A stretch of DNA of 64,000 nt from Agromyces cavernae (GTDB lineage: Bacteria; Actinomycetota; Actinomycetes; Actinomycetales; Microbacteriaceae): contig NZ_JAJNMP010000001.1 of assembly GCF_021044935.1 (NCBI RefSeq), positions 310,001 through 374,000 of the forward strand. The letters are read 5' to 3'. Under the pieces are notes generated by a model, which worked only from the letters and a program-made list of their open reading frames with translations, did no database searches and was not told where the DNA came from. Position numbers and translations under genes: made by a program. Below, piece by piece: positions 1 through 7,581 of the stretch. Positions within the stretch are counted from its first letter, which is position 1, and each line of letters starts with the position of its first letter.

Positions 1-449
1 CCTACGACTACTGGACCACCGTGCGCACGCTCGAGGCGATCGGGCACCGCCCGGCGTTCGGCCTGAACTGGGACCCGAGCCACATGGTCTGGCAGGACCT
101 CGACCCGGTCAGCTTCCTCTGGGACTTCCGCGACCGCATCTACCACGTCGACTGCAAGGACACGAGGAAGCGCATGGCGAACGGCCGCAACGGCCGCCTC
201 GGCTCGCACCTCGCGTGGGCCGACCCGCGCCGCGGATGGGACTTCATCTCGACGGGCCACGGCGACGTGCCCTGGGAGGACGCGTTCCGCATGCTCAACA
301 CGATCGACTACCAGGGCCCGATCTCGATCGAGTGGGAGGACGCCGGCATGGACCGCCTCATGGGCGCGCCCGAGGCCCTCGAGTTCGTGCGCCGCCTCGC
401 GTTCGACGCGCCCGACGCGGCCTTCGACGCGGCGTTCAGTACGAAATAG
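1..449 (+). CDS. Sugar phosphate isomerase/epimerase family protein, C-terminal part
   Basis: The gene enters from outside the window and ends at a TAG at 447-449; about 148 codons are visible in the frame starting at base 3. Residues such as GLNWDPSHMVWQ, a later HVDCKD stretch and a conserved Glu in SIEWED fit the last strands of an AP-endonuclease-2-type TIM barrel, in which His, Asp and Glu bind the metal. Such enzymes interconvert sugars or inositols in the cytoplasm. The substrate cannot be told from this part alone. A strong hairpin follows the stop. The neighbouring ROK repressor is convergent, so it may or may not control this gene. Confidence 0.8.
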   Translation, partial: YDYWTTVRTLEAIGHRPAFGLNWDPSHMVWQDLDPVSFLWDFRDRIYHVDCKDTRKRMANGRNGRLGSHLAWADPRRGWDFISTGHGDVPWEDAFRMLNTIDYQGPISIEWEDAGMDRLMGAPEALEFVRRLAFDAPDAAFDAAFSTK

Positions 450-470
450 CGTCGTCGCCGCCTGAGAACG

Positions 471-509
471 ACGGATGCCGCGGGGTGTGTGTTCCCCCGC
501 GGCATCCGT
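471..509. terminator. Strong bidirectional intrinsic terminator
   Basis: A perfect 15-bp stem (471-485 pairing with 495-509) with a 9-nt loop sits between two convergent stop codons, 22 nt after the isomerase and 25 nt after the ROK gene. A short T-containing tail follows on the plus strand. It is placed to end both transcripts. Confidence 0.85.
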
Positions 510-533
510 ATTTCTGCCTGGTACCGGCCGGTG

Positions 534-1760
534 CTAGACCTTCGCCATGCCCGGTGCGCCGATGACCATCTCCTCGATGTTCGCGGGCGAAAGGGCGTGG
601 TGGATCGCGAGCATGCAGGCGCCGAGCACAGCGGCGTCGGCCCCGGCCTTCGACTGGGTGATCTGCAGGTGCTCGGTGGCGAGCGGCATGGAGCGCGTGT
701 AGACGATCTCGCGCACGCCCGCGATGAGGTGCTCGCCCACCTGCGCTGCCGAGCCGCCGATGACGATGACCGACGGGTTGATGAGGCTCACGCAGGTGTT
801 CAGCACCTCGCCGATGTCGCGGCCGGCCTGGCGCACGGCCTGGATCGCGTCGATGTTGCCGCGCTTGACGAGCTCGACGACGTCTTGGCCGGTCTCGGCG
901 CTGAGTCCCATCTCACTGAGGGCACGGGCGAGTGCGGGCCCTGAGGCGAGCGCCTCGAGGCAGCCGCGGTTGCCGCACTTGCACGGGACGTCGGCGCCGC
1001 GCGCCACGTAGACGTGGCCGATGTCGCCCGCGGTGCCCTGCGCGCCGCGCTGCAGGATGCCGCCCGAGATGACGCCGGAGCCGATGCCGGTGGCGACTTT
1101 GACGAACATGAGGTGATCGACCTCGGGCCACGAGAGCTCGCGCTCGCCGAGGGCCATGATGTTGACGTCGTTGTCGACGAGCACCGGCACGTCCCAGCTG
1201 TCGTGGAACCAGCCGGGCACGTCGAAGCGGTCCCAGCCGGGCATGATCGGAGGGTTGATGGGGCGGCCGGTGCTGTACTCGACGGGACCGGGCAGGCCGA
1301 TGCCGATCGCGAGCACGTCGCTCGGTGAGCGACCGAGCTGGGCGAGCAGATCGTGACCGGCGCTCGACACCCAGCTGAGCACGGCCTCGGGGCCTTCGGC
1401 GACCTGGATGGGCTCGTTGCTCTCGGCCTGCAGGCGACCCGTGAGATCGCTCACCGCGATGCGCACATGCGACGCGCCGACATCGACGCCGAGGACGACC
1501 CGGCCGCTCGCCGCGATGGCGAACTGGCTCGAGGGGCGACCGCCGGTCGAGACCGCGTCGCCGACGGGGCCGACGAGGCCGAGCTTCATGAGCGCATCGA
1601 TGCGAAGTGCGACGGTCGAACGGGCGAGGCCGGTCATCGTCGAGAGTTCCGTGCGAGTGCGTGGGCGGCCGTCGCGGAGGATCTGGAAGAGGTCGCTCGC
1701 TACTGAGGATCCGAGGGCGGTGACGTGCCCGTCGCCCCCCTCGCGACTTATGTCGGTCAT
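534..1760 (-). CDS. ROK family transcriptional repressor (NagC/XylR type)
   Basis: This 408-residue protein has an N-terminal winged helix-turn-helix (about residues 15-75, with TRTELSTMTGLARSTVALRI) followed by a sugar-kinase-like ROK domain. The ROK part shows an ATP/sugar-binding GVDVGASHVRIAVSD start, an EGPEAV linker and the zinc motif CKCGNRGCLE. Such proteins sense a sugar and repress uptake or catabolic genes. I chose the ATG at 1760 because longer frames add an atypical Ser/Lys-rich leader and because an AATAAT element lies 6 nt upstream, suggesting a leaderless mRNA. The regulated genes are probably sugar genes nearby, perhaps outside the window. Confidence 0.9.
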   Translation of the reverse strand: MTDISREGGDGHVTALGSSVASDLFQILRDGRPRTRTELSTMTGLARSTVALRIDALMKLGLVGPVGDAVSTGGRPSSQFAIAASGRVVLGVDVGASHVRIAVSDLTGRLQAESNEPIQVAEGPEAVLSWVSSAGHDLLAQLGRSPSDVLAIGIGLPGPVEYSTGRPINPPIMPGWDRFDVPGWFHDSWDVPVLVDNDVNIMALGERELSWPEVDHLMFVKVATGIGSGVISGGILQRGAQGTAGDIGHVYVARGADVPCKCGNRGCLEALASGPALARALSEMGLSAETGQDVVELVKRGNIDAIQAVRQAGRDIGEVLNTCVSLINPSVIVIGGSAAQVGEHLIAGVREIVYTRSMPLATEHLQITQSKAGADAAVLGACMLAIHHALSPANIEEMVIGAPGMAKV

Positions 1761-1772
1761 AGTCTTATTATT
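1761..1772 (-). promoter_or_regulatory. Possible leaderless promoter of the ROK gene
   Basis: On the minus strand AATAAT (1772-1767) is followed by 6 nt and then the ATG at 1760. This spacing places transcription initiation at or next to the start codon. The -10 match is imperfect, so it is tentative. Confidence 0.35.
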
Positions 1773-2118
1773 CCATGCCTTCTGGTCAAAGGGTGCGCGC
1801 TTCGGCCGTTTGAGCGAACTCGATTCGGTGGCCGTGATGGATAGCAGAGCGATCCATGCTTTCCCATGGATCGCCTGTTCCGTCGCGCCTTGCAATGAAA
1901 GTCACGCTATCTTCGGCATAAGTGGGGCGCAAGGGTTCGTCCTTACAGCGTGATCTCGGTGGAAGCCGGATCGGGAACGTCGCCGAGCACGCCGAGCGGG
2001 GCGAACACCCGATCAGCGATAGGTTCCACGTCACGCCCACGCCATGCCCGCGGCATCCGCCATTCCGCGCTCGCCCACCCCTCGAATCGGGGTATCGCGG
2101 TCAGGCACGCGAGGCGTG
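1773..2118. other. Intergenic region without a recognisable gene
   Basis: No frame in this stretch has family resemblance or coding-like third positions. It presumably holds the upstream region of the ROK repressor and debris upstream of the decarboxylase remnant. I see no clear repeat or RNA gene. Confidence 0.4.
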
Positions 2119-2379
2119 GTGTCTGGCGCGAAGTTCTGCAACGACTGGAACCTCTACCACCTCTCGGATCGCCTGCGCATGAAGGGCTGGCTCGTCCCCG
2201 CCTACCCCATGCCCGACGACATGAGCGACCTCACGGTGCAGCGCATCGTCGTGCGCAACGGCCTGAGCCGCGACCTCGCCGACGACCTGCTCGAAGACAT
2301 CCGCACCGAGACCGCGTGGCTCGACGCGCTGAGCTCGCCGATGCCGACCGAGGGGCAGAGGCCCGGGTTCCACCACTGA
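2119..2379 (+). pseudogene. Remnant of glutamate decarboxylase (C-terminal end only)
   Basis: The last about 85 codons of this frame read like the carboxy end of GadB: NLYHLSDRLRMKGWLVPAY, then VQRIVVRNGLSRDLADDLLEDI and a terminal GFHH. In intact enzymes this tail follows about 370 residues carrying the PLP lysine, none of which is present upstream. The tail itself shows no internal stop and keeps good codon use, so the loss looks like a deletion of the 5' part rather than slow decay. No ribosome-binding site is obvious. I regard it as non-functional. Confidence 0.7.
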
Positions 2380-2480
2380 GCCGACGATGAGCACGGATGC
2401 CGCGGCGATGAGTTCCCCGCGGACGCACCGAGCGACCCCGGGGGACATCCGCTCGATTCGGCTCGCGATCAGGCCTCTGG

Positions 2481-2486
2481 TAAGCT
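2481..2486 (+). promoter_or_regulatory. Putative -10 of the ribosomal-protein operon
   Basis: TAAGCT here is a plausible sigma-70-like -10. The best -35 candidate, TTCGGC at 2457-2462, is weak with an 18-bp spacer. Transcription from here would give a leader of about 140 nt before rpmB. I saw no palindromic Zur-like box in the leader. Confidence 0.3.
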
Positions 2487-2594
2487 GGCTCGTTGGCTGG
2501 GTACTTCCACTGCCCAGACCGTCGACGATCCCTCACGAATTCGCGAGCAATCGCGGGTGTTCGCGCGGAATCGTCAGCAGACAAGAGACCTTGG

Positions 2595-2612
2595 GAGGGG
2601 CATCCGCCCCTC
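2595..2612 (+). promoter_or_regulatory. Leader hairpin next to the rpmB ribosome-binding site
   Basis: A perfect 7-bp G/C-rich stem (2595-2601 with 2606-2612) and a 4-nt loop end 6 nt before the GGAGGAAAG ribosome-binding site (2619-2627). The position would allow control of translation start, for example by a ribosomal protein, but nothing beyond position supports that. Confidence 0.4.
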
Positions 2613-2631
2613 GGTACTGGAGGAAAGAACA

Positions 2632-2868
2632 ATGGCAGCAGTGTGCCAGGTGACCGGAGCCGTTCCCGGCTTCGGACACAACATCTCGCACTCGCACCGC
2701 CGGACGAAGCGCCGCTTCGACCCGAACGTGCAGAGGAAGACCTATTACGTGCCGTCGCTGCGTCGCAACATCACCATCAACGTGTCCGCCAAGGGCATCA
2801 AGGTGATCGACGCCCGTGGCATCGAAGCAGTGGTCAAGGACATGCAGGCACGTGGGGTGAAGCTCTAA
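2632..2868 (+). CDS. rpmB: 50S ribosomal protein L28
   Basis: A 78-residue L28 of normal length, with the family signature [18 protein letters not shown] near the start and [12 protein letters not shown] after it. Only one cysteine (residue 5) is present, so the paired CxxC zinc motifs of the zinc-binding L28 form are missing. The start at 2632 follows a strong GGAGGAAAG site. It is the first gene of an operon with rpmG (overlapping by one base) and rpsN. The trio of zinc-free forms resembles the zinc-limitation operon known from Mycobacterium, although here it may simply be the housekeeping set. Confidence 0.97.
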   Translation: MAAVCQVTGAVPGFGHNISHSHRRTKRRFDPNVQRKTYYVPSLRRNITINVSAKGIKVIDARGIEAVVKDMQARGVKL

Positions 2869-3035
2869 TGGCGAAGGCACAGGACATCCGGCCGATCATC
2901 AAGCTTCGGTCGACCGCCGGCACCGGGTACACCTACGTGACCCGCAAGAACCGCCGCAACAACCCCGACCGTCTCGTGCTCAAGAAGTACGACCCCGTGG
3001 TGCGCAAGCACGTCGACTTCCGAGAGGAGCGCTAA
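2868..3035 (+). CDS. rpmG: 50S ribosomal protein L33, zinc-independent form
   Basis: A 55-residue L33 ([19 protein letters not shown] near the start, [13 protein letters not shown] near the end). It has no cysteine at all, so it is the form that does not bind zinc. The ATG at 2868 overlaps the rpmB stop by one base, which points to translational coupling. It binds near the 50S E site. Confidence 0.97.
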   Translation: MAKAQDIRPIIKLRSTAGTGYTYVTRKNRRNNPDRLVLKKYDPVVRKHVDFREER

Positions 3036-3038
3036 GAC

Positions 3039-3344
3039 ATGGCGAAGAAGAGCAAGATCGCGCGCAACGAGCAGCGCAAGGTGATCGTCGACCGCTACGC
3101 GGCCAAGCGCCTCGAGCTGAAGAAGGCGCTCGTCGACCCGAACGGCACCGACGAGTCGCGTGAGGCCGCCCGCGTCGGCCTGCAGAAGCTTCCCCGCAAC
3201 GCATCGCCGGTGCGCGTGCGCTCGCGTGACGCCATCGACGGTCGCCCCCGCGGCAACCTCTCGAAGTTCGGCATCTCGCGTGTGCGCTTCCGCGACATGG
3301 CGCACCGTGGCGAGCTTCCCGGCATCACGAAGTCGTCGTGGTGA
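3039..3344 (+). CDS. rpsN: 30S ribosomal protein S14, long zinc-independent form
   Basis: A 101-residue S14 of the long type: an N-terminal [13 protein letters not shown] segment, a central [17 protein letters not shown] block and a C-terminal LPGITKSSW. There are no CxxC pairs, unlike the short zinc-binding S14 that actinobacteria usually encode in the spc operon. The gene starts 3 nt after rpmG and ends the operon before a hairpin terminator. In Mycobacterium tuberculosis the equivalent form sits with zinc-free L28 and L33 under Zur control; no Zur box is visible here. Confidence 0.97.
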   Translation: MAKKSKIARNEQRKVIVDRYAAKRLELKKALVDPNGTDESREAARVGLQKLPRNASPVRVRSRDAIDGRPRGNLSKFGISRVRFRDMAHRGELPGITKSSW

Positions 3345-3414
3345 CACGACGACAGTAGGCAAAGCCGAGCACATCAACTCGCGCTCTGCGCGAGCTGGTA
3401 AGCAGCAGCTTCAC

Positions 3415-3448
3415 CGAAAGGGGCGGCCCGAAAGGGGCGCCCCTTTCG
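3415..3448 (+). terminator. Terminator of rpmB-rpmG-rpsN with duplicated stem arm
   Basis: The 11-base element CGAAAGGGGCG occurs twice (3415-3425 and 3429-3439) before one complementary arm (3438-3448). Either copy can pair with the arm, and 3430-3447 is an 18-base perfect palindrome. Upstream, 3378-3394 forms a smaller 7-bp hairpin. Together they probably end the ribosomal operon. Confidence 0.7.
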
Positions 3449-3581
3449 TCGTCCCTGGGACATCCGATCACGCCCCGACCCGGCGACACGCCGTGCGAAG
3501 GTTCGGAAAAAGGCCGGAAATCCGCGAGATTCCGCGGATCTCTGTTACATTCGAGGCGGCCTGAAGGCCACGGGGGCGTTC

Positions 3582-3593
3582 GAACGATCGTTC
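3582..3593. promoter_or_regulatory. 12-base palindrome in the HU promoter region
   Basis: GAACGATCGTTC is a perfect palindrome 57 nt upstream of the HU start codon, in an otherwise ordinary 200-base gap between the ribosomal operon terminator and HU. It could be an operator for HU expression, but no regulator is suggested nearby. Confidence 0.3.
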
Positions 3594-3649
3594 CCACTCC
3601 AATCAAGTTGCTGTACTTTTCACAGCGGAAGTCCTGAGGAGGACATTCA

Positions 3650-3934
3650 ATGGCTGACACGCTGAACAAGTCCGAGCTCGTCGCGAAGATCGCTTCGTCG
3701 ACCGGCCAGAGCCAGGCCACCGTCGACGGCGTGCTCAACGGCCTGTTCGAGGCGCTCGCCGAGTCCGTCGGCTCGGGCACCAAGGTCTCCATCCCCGGCT
3801 GGCTCGCCGTCGAGCGCACGCACCGCGCTGCGCGCACCGGCCGCAACCCGCAGACCGGCGCCACCATCGAGATCCCGGCCGGCTACTCGGTCAAGGTCTC
3901 GGCCGGTTCGAAGCTCAAGGCTGCCGCCAAGTAG
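3650..3934 (+). CDS. hup: HU family DNA-binding protein
   Basis: This 94-residue protein has the complete HU fold: N-terminal dimerisation helices (NKSELVAKIASSTGQSQATV), then VSIPGWLAVERTHRAARTGR and the beta-arm consensus GRNPQTGATIEIPA. It bends DNA and compacts the nucleoid. It lacks the long Lys/Ala-rich C-terminal tail of mycobacterial HupB, as is usual for the short form. The ATG at 3650 has an AGGAGG site 6 nt upstream. It is a single-gene unit ending in a hairpin. Confidence 0.97.
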   Translation: MADTLNKSELVAKIASSTGQSQATVDGVLNGLFEALAESVGSGTKVSIPGWLAVERTHRAARTGRNPQTGATIEIPAGYSVKVSAGSKLKAAAK

Positions 3935-3947
3935 GCAGTGCCTTCAG

Positions 3948-3979
3948 AGGGGGCGTGCGGCGTGAGCCGTGCGCCCCTT
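3948..3979 (+). terminator. Terminator after HU
   Basis: A 13-bp stem with three G-T pairs (3948-3960 with 3967-3979) and a 6-nt loop lies 13 nt after the HU stop. Confidence 0.65.
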
Positions 3980-4013
3980 CGTCGTCCCGGGTGCATCCCG
4001 GCGCCCCCTCGTA

Positions 4014-4066
4014 CGCCGAGAGTGCAGTCGTCGCCCTCCAGGGGGGCGTGGAGTGCACTCTCGGCG
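4014..4066. repeat. Palindromic intergenic repeat, copy 1
   Basis: Perfect 13-base inverted arms CGCCGAGAGTGCA (4014-4026) and their complement (4054-4066) enclose a 27-base core that can also fold partly on itself. A near copy lies 94 bases downstream. It looks like a REP-type extragenic element, found in the gap between HU and the ctaG-like gene. Confidence 0.7.
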
Positions 4067-4107
4067 GCTGCGGTGCCGCTTCTTGTGTCCGAGCCCCATG
4101 CACTGCG

Positions 4108-4159
4108 CGCCGAGAGTGCAGTCGTCGCCTCCTGCGGGGCGTGGAGTGCACTTTCGGCG
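4108..4159. repeat. Palindromic intergenic repeat, copy 2
   Basis: The same arms as copy 1 (4108-4120 and 4147-4159, one G-T pair) and a similar core starting GTCGTCGCC. The two copies are in the same orientation with a 41-base spacer. Copy 2 ends 18 bases before the -10 of the next gene, so it may insulate or modulate that promoter. Confidence 0.7.
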
Positions 4160-4177
4160 CCCGTGTGCAGGGCGGAT

Positions 4178-4183
4178 TAGGCT
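4178..4183 (+). promoter_or_regulatory. Leaderless promoter -10 of the CopD-CtaG gene
   Basis: TAGGCT is followed by 6 nt and then the GTG start at 4190, the spacing of leaderless actinobacterial genes. No ribosome-binding site precedes the GTG, in agreement. Confidence 0.6.
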
Positions 4184-4189
4184 GGTTCA

Positions 4190-6157
4190 GTGCCCCGCTC
4201 AGTCCGCGTGCTCGGCCCTGCCGTGCTCACCATCGTCGCGCTCGTCGCGACGTTCGCCGCACTCTCGTTCGGAGGCGGGGCTGACGCGCAGCTGATCCAG
4301 GATCCGGGCCCGATCACGCGCTACGGGGTGCCGATCGCGAAGCTGCTGACGAACCTCGCCGCGGCCGGCATGATCGGTGCGCTCGTGCTCGCGGTGTGGG
4401 CGCTGAGTCCCAAGCGCCGCGAGTTCGACCTCGCACTCGATGTCGCCGCCGCGTCGGCCGCGGTGATGACGGTCGCGAGCGCGGCGACCGCGTTCTTCAC
4501 CTTCCTGCTGGTCACGGCCGTGCCGTTCGAACTGAGCGACGACTTCGGGCAGAAGCTCGGCCAGTTCGTCACGACGATCGAGCTCGGCCAGGCGTGGCTC
4601 ACGACCACCCTCGTCGCCGCCGCCGTGACGGTGCTCTGCTTCGCCGTGCGCAACCACACCGCGCTCGTCTTCGTGACCGTGCTCGCCGTCGCCTCGCTCG
4701 TGCCGATGGCGCAGCAGGGCCACGCGGCGGGCGCTGCCGGCCACAACGCCGCGATCTCGGCCCTCGGACTGCACCTCGTGTTCGCGGCCGCCTGGCTCGG
4801 CGGACTGCTCACGATCGTGCTCCTGAAGCGTGCGCTCGGCACCGAGCGGCTCGTCGTCGTGCTCACTCGGTACTCGACGGTCGCGCTCGTCTGCTTCATC
4901 GTCGTGGCGCTGTCGGGTTACGCGAGTGCGGCGCTGCGCATCGGCACGCTGGACGAGCTCGCCACGCCATACGGCGGGCTCGTCGTCGTCAAGGTCGCGG
5001 CGCTCATCGCGCTCGGTTGCTTCGGTGCGGTGCAGCGTCGGTTCCTGATCGGGCGGATGACCCGTGGTGCGGGTCCGGGCCCGTTCACCTGGCTCGTCGT
5101 CGGCGAGCTCGTGTTCATGGGGCTCGCATCGGGGGTTGCGGCCGCGCTCGCCCGCACTGCAACGCCCGTCACCGAGGAGGCCGGTTCGCTCGCGCGCACT
5201 CCCGCCGAGATCCTCACCGGCGAGCCGCTGCCGCCGTGGCCCGAGTACTTCCGGTTCTTCACCGAGTGGAAGCCCGACCTGCTCTGGATCGTCGCGTGCG
5301 GGTTCGGCATCTTCTTCTACGTCGCGGGAGTGCTGCGGCTGCGCCGGCGCGGCGACCATTGGCCCGCATACCGCGCGGTGTTGTGGGTGGCCGGCCTGCT
5401 GCTGCTGGCGTATGTCACGAGCGGCGGCGTCAACGTCTATGAGCAGTACCTCTTCTCGGCGCATATGCTCGGCCATATGGCGCTGACCATGGCGGTGCCG
5501 GTGCTGCTCGTACCCGGTGCTCCCGTCACGCTCGCGGCACGGGCCATCCGGCCACGAAAAGACGGCAGTCGCGGCGGTCGCGAGTGGATCCTGCTCGCCG
5601 TGCATTCGAAGTTCGCGGGCTTCATCGCGAACCCGATCGTCGCCGCGGTGCTGTTCGCCGGCTCGCTCTGGGTGTTCTACTACACACCGCTGTTCCGGTG
5701 GTCGATGCTCGACCACATCGGCCACGAGTGGATGGTCACGCACTTCCTCATCACCGGGTACCTGTTCGTGCAGTCGCTCATCGGCATCGACCCGGTGCCC
5801 TACCGCCTGCCGTACCCGTTCCGCCTGCTGCTGCTGCTCGGCACGATGGCGTTGCACGCGTTCTTCGGCCTCGCGATCATGAGCGGCACCGGCCTGTTCC
5901 TCGCCGATTGGTACGGCGCGATGGGCTGGGGCACCGACGCGCTCGTCGATCAACAGCTCGGTGGCGGCATCGCGTGGTCGGTCGGCGAGATCCCGACCGT
6001 GGCGCTCGCCATCACCGTCGCGATCCAGTGGGCGCGCAGCGACGAGAAGGAGTCGAAGCGTCTCGACCGGCACGCCGACCGCACGGGCGATGCCGAGCTC
6101 GAGGAGTACAACGCGCGCCTCGCGGCCATCGCCGAGCACGACCGCAGCGCCGGGTAG
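4190..6157 (+). CDS. ctaG: CopD-CtaG fusion: copper-resistance D domain with cytochrome c oxidase assembly domain
   Basis: A 655-residue polytopic membrane protein with roughly 15 segments. The first half (about residues 1-330) resembles CopD copper-import membrane proteins, with a His cluster after QQGHAAGAAGH. The second half (about 345-620) resembles the caa3-type CtaG family: EQYLFSAHMLGHMALTMAVP, then HEWMVTHFLITGY and a later HAFFGLAIMSGTG, with His placed in membrane helices as possible copper ligands. The fusion is common in actinobacteria and probably supplies copper to haem-copper oxidase. The last about 40 residues are charged and cytoplasmic. The start is a GTG with a leaderless-type promoter. 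Confidence 0.9.
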   Translation: MPRSVRVLGPAVLTIVALVATFAALSFGGGADAQLIQDPGPITRYGVPIAKLLTNLAAAGMIGALVLAVWALSPKRREFDLALDVAAASAAVMTVASAATAFFTFLLVTAVPFELSDDFGQKLGQFVTTIELGQAWLTTTLVAAAVTVLCFAVRNHTALVFVTVLAVASLVPMAQQGHAAGAAGHNAAISALGLHLVFAAAWLGGLLTIVLLKRALGTERLVVVLTRYSTVALVCFIVVALSGYASAALRIGTLDELATPYGGLVVVKVAALIALGCFGAVQRRFLIGRMTRGAGPGPFTWLVVGELVFMGLASGVAAALARTATPVTEEAGSLARTPAEILTGEPLPPWPEYFRFFTEWKPDLLWIVACGFGIFFYVAGVLRLRRRGDHWPAYRAVLWVAGLLLLAYVTSGGVNVYEQYLFSAHMLGHMALTMAVPVLLVPGAPVTLAARAIRPRKDGSRGGREWILLAVHSKFAGFIANPIVAAVLFAGSLWVFYYTPLFRWSMLDHIGHEWMVTHFLITGYLFVQSLIGIDPVPYRLPYPFRLLLLLGTMALHAFFGLAIMSGTGLFLADWYGAMGWGTDALVDQQLGGGIAWSVGEIPTVALAITVAIQWARSDEKESKRLDRHADRTGDAELEEYNARLAAIAEHDRSAG

Positions 6158-6173
6158 CGCTCGCCGTCTGCAT

Positions 6174-6259
6174 CCTGTTCCGAAAACAGGAATCGGGCAC
6201 GCGACGCGTCCGGCGGTTCCTGTTCTCGATGCGTCGTCGGCGTGTCTTCCTGTTTTCGG
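6174..6259. repeat. Intergenic inverted-repeat element with CCTGTT/AACAGG arms
   Basis: A 13-base arm CCGAAAACAGGAA (6180-6192) has its perfect complement at 6247-6259, and an imperfect third copy of the complement lies at 6217-6228. A small hairpin (6174-6179 with 6185-6190) is nested at the left end. It fills the gap between two convergent genes and may terminate both. The sequence differs from the repeat at 4014-4159. Confidence 0.55.
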
Positions 6260-6318
6260 GACGGCTTGAGACAGGTGGGACGGACGGATGGTGGGACGGA
6301 CGGACGGACCGACGAGCG

Positions 6319-7365
6319 CTACTTCAGCTGGATCGCGATGGAGCCGTCGGGGTTGATCGTGGCCGCGAGTGCGAGCGTGAACGGCCGGTCTTCTTCAAGC
6401 GTGTAGAAGTGACCGTCGAAGAGGTCTTGGACGTCGACCGAGATGTGGGCGACGCCCTCGGTGGGCGGCATGTCGAACGAGCTCTCGCCCGGCGTGAGCG
6501 TCACCTGCGGCGTCGTGAGGATGGTCCACACCGGCGTGCTCGTGACCCGGTCGTCGATCTCGATGCCGAACGGGCAGCCGGCGGGCTGCAGGACCTGCTG
6601 TTCGGCGCACGAGGCGAGGTACTCGTCGACCTTGAGCTGCACGCGCTCGACGAATGCGGGCGTGGGTTGGGCGTCGACCGTGACCGGGACCTGCTCGGCT
6701 GCACCCGCGATGACCGAGACCGGCGTCGCCTCGAGCAGCGTCGAGTCGTACTCGAAGGTGTAGGCCGCCGGTGCGATGGCGAGGTACGGGGCGGTCTGCG
6801 TGAACGCCTCGAGCTCGTCGCCCGTCTTGGTCGCGCGCGTGTCGAGCGTGAGGTCGCCCACGGTGAAGAGCGGATTGTGTGCGGCGGTCACGTCGATGAC
6901 CGCGACGGGGCTGTCGGCGAACTCCCACCGGTGCAGCACGCCGTAGAGCGGCTCGAGCGGGCGCACGAGGAACGTCGACTCGGCGATCTCGTCGCCGAGA
7001 CGATAGCTCGCGGTGACGGAATGGCTCTCGTCGGGGTTGGCGACGTCGCTCACGATGCGCACGTCTTGCGGGCCGGCCGCGACGACCCCCGAGCGCAGCA
7101 TGGCCGTGGAGATGTCGGCCGGCAGGCCGAAGGCCTCGAGCTCGGCCGCGTCGAGCGCGACGCCGGGGGTCGATGACGCCGCGGCGATGTCGTCGTCGGC
7201 GATCGCCTCGAGATAGCGCTCGACGAACGTCGAGGCGCCGTAGATGGTGGCGTTCAGCCCGCCGAGCGCCGCGAGGAACGCTCCGACGACGAGCAATGCG
7301 AGGCCGGCCCAGCCGATGACGGCCATGGCGGACACCCGACCCCGGCGCACCTCTGAACTCCCCAC
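6319..7365 (-). CDS. Conserved membrane-anchored protein of unknown function
   Basis: I do not recognise a named family. The 348-residue product has one N-terminal transmembrane segment (about residues 16-40, rich in Gly/Ala/Leu) and then a long region predicted to lie outside the membrane. Two short repeats of a beta-rich type are suggested by residues near TASYRLGDEIAESTFLV and PVTVDAQPTPAFVERVQLKV. One pair of Cys (in EYLASCAEQQVLQPAGCPF) could form a disulfide. The GTG at 7365 is preferred over the ATG at 7326 because TAGACT stands 7 nt upstream of it. It is probably a surface protein. Confidence 0.65.
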   Translation of the reverse strand: MGSSEVRRGRVSAMAVIGWAGLALLVVGAFLAALGGLNATIYGASTFVERYLEAIADDDIAAASSTPGVALDAAELEAFGLPADISTAMLRSGVVAAGPQDVRIVSDVANPDESHSVTASYRLGDEIAESTFLVRPLEPLYGVLHRWEFADSPVAVIDVTAAHNPLFTVGDLTLDTRATKTGDELEAFTQTAPYLAIAPAAYTFEYDSTLLEATPVSVIAGAAEQVPVTVDAQPTPAFVERVQLKVDEYLASCAEQQVLQPAGCPFGIEIDDRVTSTPVWTILTTPQVTLTPGESSFDMPPTEGVAHISVDVQDLFDGHFYTLEEDRPFTLALAATINPDGSIAIQLK

Positions 7366-7378
7366 CCGGCCAAGTCTA
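7366..7378 (-). promoter_or_regulatory. Leaderless promoter of the membrane-anchored protein
   Basis: TAGACT (7378-7373 on the minus strand) lies 7 nt before the GTG at 7365. No ribosome-binding site is visible, so a leaderless transcript is likely. This decides the start. Confidence 0.5.
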
Positions 7379-7581
7379 GGTGCGGGGATCGCGACAACCT
7401 GAGGATATCCACAGCGGCGCCCGTTCCTGCCGCAATGCACGGATTCGGCCGTCTCGCCGACGGCGCAGGCGCACGCGGTTACAGTGGGAGCGCGCACCCT
7501 CGGCGACCGCGCGGTGCCCACAGCCGGCATCGACGCTCGGCGCCGGCTGCGACATCCGCTCGCCTCATCGAAAGACTCCCC

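Noticed and set aside
2450..2631. Riboswitch or Zur box before rpmB
   Set aside because: I found only one short hairpin and no known aptamer or palindromic metal-regulator site.
4199..6139. A 646-codon open frame on the minus strand opposite the CopD-CtaG gene
   Set aside because: It is Arg/Asp/Glu/His-rich low-complexity sequence, the usual mirror of a high-GC gene; the plus-strand product has clear domains and helices.
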